Position numbers and translations under genes: made by a program. This document shows positions 57,329 through 64,000 of a stretch of DNA of 64,000 nt, one piece after another. The notes under the pieces were generated by a model. That model searched no databases. It had not been told where the DNA came from and saw only the letters and a list, made by a program, of their open reading frames with translations. The stretch is from NCBI GenBank assembly GCA_019634715.1, contig JAHCAU010000013.1:1-64000 (forward strand). Reading direction: 5' to 3'. This stretch comes from Lysobacter sp. Its GTDB lineage: Bacteria; Pseudomonadota; Gammaproteobacteria; Xanthomonadales; Xanthomonadaceae. Each line of letters starts with the position of its first letter. The first letter of the stretch is position 1.

Positions 57329-57742
57329 TCAGAGCCGGTCGTCGAGGCGCCGGCCGATGTCCTGCGCGCAGGATCGCGCCGCCCACAGCACGGACCCCAG
57401 CACGCTGTCGTGTTCGCACAGCACGGTCAGCAGCATGCGCCGACGCTGCGCGGGCACGCTCAGCATCAGCAGGCGCCCGGCCTCGGCCTCGATCACCACG
57501 TTGCGACAGGGACCGACGCCGGTTTCGCCGCACAGGGCTTCGCACAGCGCCAGCTGCGAACTGGTCATCGCCGACAGGCGTTCGGCGGTCAGCGGCGGCC
57601 GCAGGCGCGATGCCACCTCGAATCCGTCGATGCTGCATACCAGCACGCCGATCACGCCCGGCGCCGTCGACAGCAGTTGCTCGACGTGCTTCTGGCACAT
57701 CGCACGCTCGGTGCGTCCCGGCGCGCCCATCGTCTCGCTCAT
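57329..57742 (-). CDS. Roadblock/LC7-domain protein 2
   Basis: 137 aa. An N-terminal tail, then a Roadblock fold (HVEQLLSTAPGVIGVLVCSI DGFE, LALCEALCGETGVG, LLMLSVPAQRRRMLLTVLC). Several Cys residues. ATG 57742 overlaps the stop of the GTPase gene (ATGA), implying tight coupling and probable complex formation. Confidence 0.85.
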   Translation of the reverse strand: MSETMGAPGRTERAMCQKHVEQLLSTAPGVIGVLVCSIDGFEVASRLRPPLTAERLSAMTSSQLALCEALCGETGVGPCRNVVIEAEAGRLLMLSVPAQRRRMLLTVLCEHDSVLGSVLWAARSCAQDIGRRLDDRL

Positions 57743-58362
57743 GCCATTCCCCCCCGGATGTCGTCGATGGCGATGTCGTCGATCGCGAAGTCGTCGATCG
57801 CCGGCGCCTGCGCCTCGACCTGGTGGAACAGGATGTCGAGCAGCAGCAGGACGTCCTCGCGGCGGCGCACGTCGACCGAGAGGATCGGCACCTGCAGCCC
57901 CAGCGACTCGGCCACCGCGTGGAACTGCGCGATGTCCGGCGATGGATGCGATTCGGCGCGACCGATGCCGACCACCGCGCGCGCGCCGCGCGCCACATCG
58001 GCGAAGGCGCCGAGGTAGGTGCGCAGGTCGTCCAGCGGATCGGGCCGGCTGTTGTCGACCAGCACCACCACGCCCAGCGCGCCGCGGCCGAGGATCTTCC
58101 ACATGAAATCGAAGCGCGCCTGGCCCGGCGTGCCGTACAGGCGCAGGCGATCGCCGCCTTCCAGGGTCAGCTCGCCGTAGTCCATCGCTGCGGTGGTGGT
58201 GGTCTTGTCGAAGGTGCCGAGGTCGGTGTTGGCGACATCGGTTCGGACCGGCGGCACCTGGCTGATCGCGGCGATGGCGGTGGTCTTGCCCGCGCCCATG
58301 CTGCCGGTGAACAGGAGTTTGTATTCGCGCGGCTGGCCCATGCGGTCGGTGTCCATGCTCAT
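57739..58362 (-). CDS. Small MglA/Ras-like GTPase
   Basis: 207 aa. P-loop GSMGAGKTT (~20-28), DLGTFDKTTTTAAMDYG (switch I), the G3 region GTPGQARFDFMW in place of the usual DTAGQ, and a late GIGRAES. It resembles the MglA- and Rag-like GTPases found with Roadblock partners that control polarity and motility. The C-terminal acidic repeats (IDDFAIDDIAIDDI) are unusual. It heads the transcript with two Roadblock proteins; the upstream gene ends 24 bp before it. Confidence 0.85.
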   Translation of the reverse strand: MSMDTDRMGQPREYKLLFTGSMGAGKTTAIAAISQVPPVRTDVANTDLGTFDKTTTTAAMDYGELTLEGGDRLRLYGTPGQARFDFMWKILGRGALGVVVLVDNSRPDPLDDLRTYLGAFADVARGARAVVGIGRAESHPSPDIAQFHAVAESLGLQVPILSVDVRRREDVLLLLDILFHQVEAQAPAIDDFAIDDIAIDDIRGGMA

Positions 58363-58386
58363 GCGTCGGTGCTCATGCGCGGGCCT

Positions 58387-59499
58387 TCATGCGCCAATGC
58401 CCAGCGCATCGCGCAGGCGGCGGAACAGGCCGGACACCCGCTGCGGCGGTTCCGGCGGCGGCGCCGGCTGTGCGCCCTGCTCGATCTCGAGCAGGCCGCA
58501 CAGCCCGCAGGCGTTGAGGAAGGCATGCACGTCCGCGAGGTCCTGGCCGCTGGCGCGGGCCAGGTCGTCGGCGGCCCATGCGCTGCGGCTCATGTGCGCG
58601 GCGATCGCGAAATGCGGGCGATGCGCGCCGAGATGGCCGAAATCGGGCCAGCGACGCAGGCGTACGCGGATGCCGGGCGCGGTCCATGGCATCGCCGCAC
58701 GCGGCGGCATGTGCAGGCCGATGCGCCACAGCAGCGGATCCAGCGGCTTCTGGTGGCCGACATGGCGCGCGCTCACCGCCTCCGCCGGCCCCAGCCGCCG
58801 CGCAGGACCCACCGGCATGCTCACACCCATCGCCATGAGCATGTCGGTGCTGGCATCGCCGTCGTAGCGATACGCGCGTTCGGGGAAGAACACGTCGAAG
58901 GCACGGCCGCCCCACTCGAAACGCCACACCGCGCCTGCGGCCTCGTCGCGCATGCGCGCCTGCACGGCGCAGGCGGCCTCGATGAAATCCCGCCCGAAAT
59001 CGACCACTTCGCCACGATCGATGTCCATCGCCACGCCTTCGGGCGAGGCCGGGTCGGTCATGAGCGCGATGGCGGACGCGGTGGGGGGCGCCACCTCGAC
59101 CTCGGCGGCCTGCGTGCCGGCATCCGGGTCCAGAGCCGTCGCATCCGCGTCGTCGCCGGCCTCGGCGATGGCGCCGGCCTCGAGGGCATCGATGCGGTCC
59201 AGCACCGCCTGCAGGCGCGATGGATCCAGCGGCAGCGGGACGCGATGCGGCCAGGGCAGGTCCTCGCCGCCAGCGCCGAGCGCGATGCAGACCGGGACAC
59301 CCGGCACGTTGCGGTGGTGCAGGTAGACGCGCGCCAGCGCCGAGCGCGGCTCGCAGAAGGCGACATCGGCATCGATGGCGTCGAGGAAGCTCCAGTGCGC
59401 GCGCGTGAGGCCGGCGACGATCTCCAGCAATCGCCTGAGCTCGGCCTCGTCCCTTGCGGGCAAGCCCATCGCGGTGACCGTCCTTTCCCGACGTCCCAT
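58387..59499 (-). CDS. Hypothetical protein of the GTPase/Roadblock module
   Basis: 370 aa, soluble, no family recognised. The central part resembles a stretch rich in Asp/Ala (EAGDDADATALDPDAG). The C-terminal half (WAADDLARASGQDLADVHAFLNACGLCGLLEIE) looks like a winged-helix. The sequence QRVSGLFRRLRDALGIGA ends the protein as an amphipathic helix. AGGAG lies six bases before ATG 59499. First gene of the operon; possibly an adaptor or effector of the GTPase. Confidence 0.7.
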   Translation of the reverse strand: MGRRERTVTAMGLPARDEAELRRLLEIVAGLTRAHWSFLDAIDADVAFCEPRSALARVYLHHRNVPGVPVCIALGAGGEDLPWPHRVPLPLDPSRLQAVLDRIDALEAGAIAEAGDDADATALDPDAGTQAAEVEVAPPTASAIALMTDPASPEGVAMDIDRGEVVDFGRDFIEAACAVQARMRDEAAGAVWRFEWGGRAFDVFFPERAYRYDGDASTDMLMAMGVSMPVGPARRLGPAEAVSARHVGHQKPLDPLLWRIGLHMPPRAAMPWTAPGIRVRLRRWPDFGHLGAHRPHFAIAAHMSRSAWAADDLARASGQDLADVHAFLNACGLCGLLEIEQGAQPAPPPEPPQRVSGLFRRLRDALGIGA

Positions 59500-59870
59500 T
59501 CGCGTCTCCTGACCCGTGCCGGTCGAACCGGGTGCAGGGGCAACCGCACATCCGCGATCGGATGCGACACATGCGGTGGTCCCGTGCGACCGGGGCTTGC
59601 GTCCGCGCGTGGCCGCTCTGCCCATCGCGGACCGCATGGCCCGCAGGATGGCTGCGCGAACGATGGCTTGCGTCTATCTAAGCGCGCGTTTCGAATGCGT
59701 CACAACATGTCATTTCTGACAGTGATGCCATGCGCGCGTCTCGTGGAAGATGAGGGCGTTGCGCGCAGGCATCGCTCATCGGCGGAAACTATCGCGCCGC
59801 GCATTGCGAACGCATCGATCTATGCCTCGCACGCACCGTCTCCGCGCGACACCACCGGCGCGAACGGACG
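59500..59870. other. 371-bp gap before envC
   Basis: No gene recognised. A moderately AT-rich patch at about 59660-59740 (GTCATTTCTGACAGTGATGCC) may hold the promoter for the minus-strand module; no terminator or repeat is clear. Confidence 0.4.
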
Positions 59871-61124
59871 TCAGCGACGCCCCATCCATATCGCCGGGTC
59901 CACCGGTTGGCCGTTGCGGCGCAGTTCGAAATACAGCGCCGGCTGCGCCAGGCCGCCGGAATTGCCGACCCGCGCCACGGCATCGCCGCGCTTGACCGCC
60001 GCACCGACGTCCTTGAGCAGCGATTCGTTGTGCGCGTACAGGCTGAGATAGCCATTGCCGTGGTCGACGATCAGGATCAGGCCGTAGCCGGTCATCCATT
60101 CGGCGAAGACCACACTGCCGTCGGCGACCGCGCGCACCGGGCTGCCCATGCCGGCCGAGATCAGCAGCCCATGGCTGGCGCGACCATCGGGCATGCGCCC
60201 GCCGTAGCCGGCGAGCAGGCTGCCCGACAGCGGCCAGCCGGCGCCGCCGACGCGCACCGGCGCGGCACTGGCGACCTGGCGCGGCGGCTTGCGTTCGGCA
60301 GGCGTGCGCGCGCCGGGCTTCGCGGCGGCGGCCTGTCGCGCCTTCTCGGCCCGCGCCTTTTCGGCACGTTCCGCCGCCAGGCGCTCGGCGGCGGCCTTCT
60401 CGGCGGCGGCGCGCAGGCGCGCGACCACCGATTGCAAGGCCTTGGCATCGCTGCCCAATGCATCCTCGCGCGCCTGGCGGTCGCGGTAGCGCTGTTCGAG
60501 TTCGCTCAGCGTGACCGCACGCGCCTTGCGGTCACGGTCGAGATTCGCCAGTTGCGTGCGCTGCTGCGCGCGTGCGGTGTCCAGTGCGGTGCGACGCGCG
60601 AGGAGCTGCGCTTCGACGCGATCGAGTTCCTGCAACTCCGCGGTCAGCGCCGCCGCGCGCTGCACGCGCTGGCGCTGCAGGTAGCCGTAGTACGCGAGCT
60701 GTCGCTGGCTGTCGGCGACACGGTCCTGCGCCAGGGCCAGCTTCAGCGGTGCGTGCCCGCCCTGGGCGTAGGCCGCGCGCAGCAGGGTGGCCAGTTCGCG
60801 ACGCTGCGCCGCATGCTGTGCGCGCAGTCCCTCGCGGCGCTCGATCAGTTGTTCGTAGGCGGCCTGCTCGCGCGCCAGCTGCGCCTCGGCCTCGTGCAGG
60901 GCGCGACTGGAACTGGCGACACGCTCGTCGACCGCGCGCAGCGCGCGGCTGGCGGCGCCGCGCTGGCCTTCCAGCCGACGCCGCTCGGCGGCGACCTCGT
61001 TGAGCTCGCGACGCACCTTGTCGAGCTGGCGCTGCGCCTCCGGGCCGGACTGGCGCGCGGCCAGCGGCGCGGCCAGCGCCAGCAGCAGCGCGAAGCACGT
61101 CAGACGAAGCAGGGTCGCGATCAT
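59871..61124 (-). CDS. envC: Murein hydrolase activator EnvC
   Basis: 417 aa. Signal peptide (LLLALAAPLAA), long coiled coil (~28-260, rich in Glu/Arg/Ala), linker, then LytM/M23 domain (~300-415). The zinc-binding residues are lost (HGLLIS, YAHNES instead of HxxxD and HxH), as in activator-type EnvC. It activates amidases at division. It follows gpmI by 10 bp. Confidence 0.92.
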   Translation of the reverse strand: MIATLLRLTCFALLLALAAPLAARQSGPEAQRQLDKVRRELNEVAAERRRLEGQRGAASRALRAVDERVASSSRALHEAEAQLAREQAAYEQLIERREGLRAQHAAQRRELATLLRAAYAQGGHAPLKLALAQDRVADSQRQLAYYGYLQRQRVQRAAALTAELQELDRVEAQLLARRTALDTARAQQRTQLANLDRDRKARAVTLSELEQRYRDRQAREDALGSDAKALQSVVARLRAAAEKAAAERLAAERAEKARAEKARQAAAAKPGARTPAERKPPRQVASAAPVRVGGAGWPLSGSLLAGYGGRMPDGRASHGLLISAGMGSPVRAVADGSVVFAEWMTGYGLILIVDHGNGYLSLYAHNESLLKDVGAAVKRGDAVARVGNSGGLAQPALYFELRRNGQPVDPAIWMGRR

Positions 61125-61134
61125 CCGGCGCCCG

Positions 61135-62703
61135 TCATCCGGCGACCAGCAGCGAGCGGCCGGTCATGTCGCCCGGTGGATCGATGCCGAGCAGGTCGAG
61201 GATCGTCGGCGCCACGTCGCGCAGCGCGCCGCCCGCGCGCAGGCTCGCCGCGCGTGCGCCCACATAGACGAAGGGCACCGGGCCGACGGTGTGCGCGGTG
61301 TGCGGCTGCCCGGTCTCGGGGTCGCGCATCATTTCCAGGTTGCCGTGGTCGGCGGTGATCAGCAGCGCGCCGCCGGACGCGCGCACGGCAGCCTCGACCG
61401 CGCCGATCGCCACGTCCACCGCCTCGGCGGCCTTGATCGCCGCCTGCAGGTCGCCGGTGTGGCCGACCATGTCCGGGTTGGCGATGTTGCAGATCGCCAC
61501 GTCGATGCGGCCCGAGGCGATCGCCTCGACCAGCTTCGCGGTCACTTCCGGACAGCTCATCTCCGGCTGCAGGTCGTAGGTCGCGACCTTCGGGCTGGGC
61601 ACGAGGATGCGCTCCTCGCCCGGGTAGAGGTCTTCGCGTCCGCCGCTGAAGAAGAAGGTGACGTGCGCGTATTTCTCGGTCTCGGCGATGCGCAGCTGGC
61701 TCAGGCCGCGTTCGGCCAGCACCTCGCCGAGGGTGTTGCGCAGGTCGTCCGGCGGGTAGGCCACCGCCGCCGGCAGCTTCGCGTCGTACTCGCTCAGGCA
61801 GACGAAGCGCGACAGCGCCGGGCGACGCGCCGCGAAACCGTCGAAACCGGGATCGACGAAGGCCGCCGTGAGCTGGCGTGCGCGGTCGGCGCGGAAATTC
61901 ATGAACACGATGGCATCGCCGTCGGCCATCGAGCGGACCTCATGGGTAGCGCCGCCGTCGATGACCGTCGGCGCGACGAATTCGTCGTTCTCGCCGCGCG
62001 CATAGGCTTCGGCGAGTGCGGTCAAAGCATCGGCGGCATGGTGGTCCGCCTTCGCCTCGACGATGCTGTCCCAGGCGCGCTGCATGCGGTCCCAGCGTCT
62101 GTCGCGGTCCATCGCGAAATAGCGGCCGCCGACGCTGGCGATGCGGGCGTTGCCCAGCGCGTCGCACTTCGCCTGCAGCGCGCGCAGGCTGGGCTCGGCG
62201 GATCTCGGCGGCATGTCGCGGCCGTCGAGGAAGGCATGCACCGCGACCCGGGCCACGCCTTCCCGCGCGGCGAGGTCGAGCATCGCGAAGATGTGCTGCT
62301 CGTGGCTGTGCACGCCGCCTGGCGAAAGCAGGCCCATCACGTGCAGCGTGCCGCCGGTGGCCTTCGCGGCGGCGCAGGCCGCGCGGAGTTCGGCATTGGC
62401 GAAGAAGCTGCCGTCCTCGATCGCCGCATCGATGCGGGTCAGGTCCTGATAGACGATGCGGCCGGCGCCGAGGTTCATGTGGCCGACCTCGGAATTGCCC
62501 ATCTGCCCGTCCGGCAGGCCCACGTGGCGGCCCTCGGTGTGGATGAGGGTGTGCGGCGCGCCGTTCCACAGGCGCCGCCAGTTCGGCAGCTCGGCCAGGG
62601 CCAGGGCATTGTCGCTGGGGTCCTCGCGATGGCCCCAGCCGTCCAGGATCATCAGGACAACCGGCTTTGGAGCCGCGGACTCGGAGCGGGCAACGTCGGG
62701 CAT
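61135..62703 (-). CDS. gpmI: Cofactor-independent phosphoglycerate mutase
   Basis: 522 aa. Interconverts 3- and 2-phosphoglycerate using two Mn2+. PVVLMILDGWGHRED (~14-28), the catalytic Ser in QMGNSEVGHMNLGAGR (~67-82), DHGNLEMM and ADGDAIVFMNFRADRARQ. Part of the usual gpmI-envC pair. ATG 62703; an upstream in-frame extension is less likely as the family starts near here. Confidence 0.94.
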   Translation of the reverse strand: MPDVARSESAAPKPVVLMILDGWGHREDPSDNALALAELPNWRRLWNGAPHTLIHTEGRHVGLPDGQMGNSEVGHMNLGAGRIVYQDLTRIDAAIEDGSFFANAELRAACAAAKATGGTLHVMGLLSPGGVHSHEQHIFAMLDLAAREGVARVAVHAFLDGRDMPPRSAEPSLRALQAKCDALGNARIASVGGRYFAMDRDRRWDRMQRAWDSIVEAKADHHAADALTALAEAYARGENDEFVAPTVIDGGATHEVRSMADGDAIVFMNFRADRARQLTAAFVDPGFDGFAARRPALSRFVCLSEYDAKLPAAVAYPPDDLRNTLGEVLAERGLSQLRIAETEKYAHVTFFFSGGREDLYPGEERILVPSPKVATYDLQPEMSCPEVTAKLVEAIASGRIDVAICNIANPDMVGHTGDLQAAIKAAEAVDVAIGAVEAAVRASGGALLITADHGNLEMMRDPETGQPHTAHTVGPVPFVYVGARAASLRAGGALRDVAPTILDLLGIDPPGDMTGRSLLVAG

Positions 62704-62804
62704 GTGACCTTCGGGGCAGTGACTTCGGACAGATGCGATTGTAGCGAAGGCCCTGCATGCTGGGTCCCAACAGGCGCATCGCCCGTCCACCGAAGAGGCC
62801 CCCC

Positions 62805-63554
62805 ATGCTCAAGCTCCGTCTCCCGACCACGACCGCCCGTGCCGGCGCCCTGGCCCTCGCGCTCGCCGCCCTGCTCCCGGCCGCCGCCATGGCCGGCAAG
62901 AACGATGTCGACAAGGTCATGGGCAGCATCACCGCGCACGCCGGCCAGACCTACGGCGACCTGACCACGGTCAACGGCAGCATCCGGGTGGAAGCCGGCG
63001 CCAAGGCCAGCGACGCCACCACCGTCAACGGCAGCATCCACCTCGAAACCGGCGCCAGCATCGGCAACGCCGAGACCGTCAACGGCAGCATCCGCGGCGA
63101 CGAGCGCGTCAGCGCCGACCGCGTGCAGACCGTGAACGGCAGCATCCGCCTCGGCGCCGGCAGCCAGGTCGGCGACATCGAAACCGTCAACGGCAGCGTG
63201 TTCGTCGACCGCGGCGGCAGCATCGCCAAGGATGTGGAAACCGTGAACGGCGCGATCGGCCTGGTCGATACCAAGGTCGGCGGCGGCATCAGCACCGTGA
63301 ACGGCGACATCACCGTCGGCGTCGGCTCGCACGTGCGCGGCGGCATCACCGTCGAAAAGCCGACCAGCAACTGGATGCCGGTCAGCGCCAAGAAGCGCAA
63401 GCTGCGCATCATCATCGGCCCCAACGCCGTCGTCGAAGGCCCGCTGGTGTTCAAGCGCGAGGTGAACCTCTACGTCCACAACACCGCCCGCATCGGCCAG
63501 GTCACCGGCGCCACCGCCGTCCGCTACGACGGCCCGACCGCGCCGAAGGATTGA
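62805..63554 (+). CDS. Exported beta-solenoid-like protein with seven TVNGSI repeats
   Basis: 249 aa. A signal peptide ends near AMAGK (~29). From residue ~48 there are seven 18-19-residue repeats, each opening with (T/E/Q/S)TVNG(S/A/D)I and followed by a strand and a short turn ([22 protein letters not shown]...). The regular rungs suggest a bactofilin- or pentapeptide-like solenoid. Then comes a basic stretch ([12 protein letters not shown]) and [20 protein letters not shown]. Function unknown; possibly adhesion or polymer forming. ATG 62805 is the best start. Confidence 0.75.
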   Translation: MLKLRLPTTTARAGALALALAALLPAAAMAGKNDVDKVMGSITAHAGQTYGDLTTVNGSIRVEAGAKASDATTVNGSIHLETGASIGNAETVNGSIRGDERVSADRVQTVNGSIRLGAGSQVGDIETVNGSVFVDRGGSIAKDVETVNGAIGLVDTKVGGGISTVNGDITVGVGSHVRGGITVEKPTSNWMPVSAKKRKLRIIIGPNAVVEGPLVFKREVNLYVHNTARIGQVTGATAVRYDGPTAPKD

Positions 63555-63586
63555 CGACGCCCCACTGTTTCGTCGCTCCCTCCCCC

Positions 63587-63610
63587 GCCCCGGCACTGCC
63601 GGGGCTCTTT
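63587..63610 (+). terminator. Terminator after the repeat protein
   Basis: GCCCCGGCA / TGCCGGGGC stem with a very short loop, then TCTTT. Confidence 0.7.
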
Positions 63611-63708
63611 CGTCCTCGCCACGAACGGCACAGCGGTCCCGGGCGGGATCACGCCCACCCGTCGTACACTCGGCGCTTCCGTTCGTCAGGAAACACCGAG
63701 ACCGCACG

Positions 63709-64000
63709 ATGACACGCTCATTGCCCAAGCCCCTGCCCAGAATCCTGTTGTTGTCCCTCGCCGCGGCCGCCGCGCTGACCGCCTGCAAGGGCGAGGACGC
63801 GACTGCCAACAAGCCGGCCGCGGAGGCCGTCAAGCCCGCCGGTTTCGCGTTCAAGGACGCGATCGACCCCGCCGATTTCGCCGAGCACGTGCGCGTGCTG
63901 GCCTCCGACGAGTTCGAGGGCCGCGCGCCGGGCACGCCGGGCGAGGAAAAAACCGTCGCATACCTGAAGGCGCAGTTCGAGCGCATGGGCCTGAAACCGG
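63709..64000 (+). CDS. M28-type metallopeptidase lipoprotein (C-terminus cut by window edge)
   Basis: The visible 97 residues have a signal peptide with lipobox LTAC (Cys ~26), an Ala/Lys linker, then [20 protein letters not shown] and [15 protein letters not shown]. This is the typical N-terminus of M28 aminopeptidases, before the catalytic part. The zinc ligands lie beyond the window. Start ATG 63709. Confidence 0.75.
   Translation, partial: MTRSLPKPLPRILLLSLAAAAALTACKGEDATANKPAAEAVKPAGFAFKDAIDPADFAEHVRVLASDEFEGRAPGTPGEEKTVAYLKAQFERMGLKP

Noticed and set aside
59500..59870. Small RNA gene in the envC upstream gap
   Set aside because: No terminator with T-run and no promoter pair could be identified.
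62940..63330. DNA-level direct repeats as CRISPR or VNTR
   Set aside because: The repeats code for the TVNGSI protein repeats and are diverged at the third codon position, so they are selected at protein level.

Overview
The window comes from a high-GC gammaproteobacterium, most likely a member of the Xanthomonadaceae/Lysobacteraceae (Lysobacter- or Luteimonas-like). The pointers are the gene set (fused isobutyryl-CoA mutase, leucine dehydrogenase, a liu-type leucine-degradation cluster, feoAB, gpmI-envC-ctp), the many GTAGG...CCTAC REP-like palindromes, and the codon bias. This placement is inferred from gene content; no database search was run.

Region 1 (about 1-9,360) is accessory DNA, all on the minus strand and visibly poorer in GC than the rest in its cargo genes. 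Its core is an array of near-identical ~377-bp cassettes. Each cassette has a leader with a 13-bp inverted repeat, a 63-aa ORF, and a terminator-like hairpin. Between cassettes lie unrelated small cargo genes: a 165-aa orphan, two secreted TonB-C-like proteins, a lipoprotein, and a one-TM protein. Two cassettes are cut at REP palindromes, and one cargo frame runs straight through the next cassette. Upstream in transcription order stand an Orc/STAND-like ATPase, a membrane-anchored TerB-like protein and a small protein with a PD-(D/E)XK-like motif. These three are a candidate defence module, with cassette debris lying between the first two.

Region 2 (9,432-22,955) is chromosomal core metabolism. 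It holds icmF, carrying two REP pairs translated in frame; a phospholipase-D/cardiolipin-synthase-like protein; a prolyl 4-hydroxylase with TPR-like N-terminus; a cupredoxin / HAMP sensor / DUF3034 / truncated globin cluster; leucine dehydrogenase; and isovaleryl-CoA dehydrogenase.

Region 3 (23,102-39,089) has a two-component pair, acetyl-CoA acetyltransferase, three tandem Ala-rich lipoproteins separated by terminators, methylcrotonyl-CoA carboxylase beta, HscC with two J-like membrane partners, bactofilin with a zinc ribbon, and the feoAB operon under a Fur-box-like site.

Region 4 (39,274-49,192) completes leucine breakdown: methylglutaconyl-CoA hydratase, biotin-carrying MCC alpha, and HMG-CoA lyase. 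A large PAS-GGDEF-EAL protein is translationally coupled to the lyase, and a DUF559 gene bounded by inverted REPs sits inside the cluster. GNAT and FadL genes follow.

Region 5 (49,387-64,000) has a rhomboid protease, DUF1820, an ABC-permease/M1-peptidase fusion with its ATPase, the protease Ctp, a two-Roadblock plus small-GTPase module, EnvC, GpmI, a seven-repeat beta-solenoid-like exported protein, and the start of an M28 peptidase lipoprotein.

Together the metabolic genes carry leucine from deamination (leucine dehydrogenase) through isovaleryl-CoA, methylcrotonyl-CoA, methylglutaconyl-CoA and HMG-CoA to acetoacetate and acetyl-CoA. No tRNA, rRNA or CRISPR array was found.
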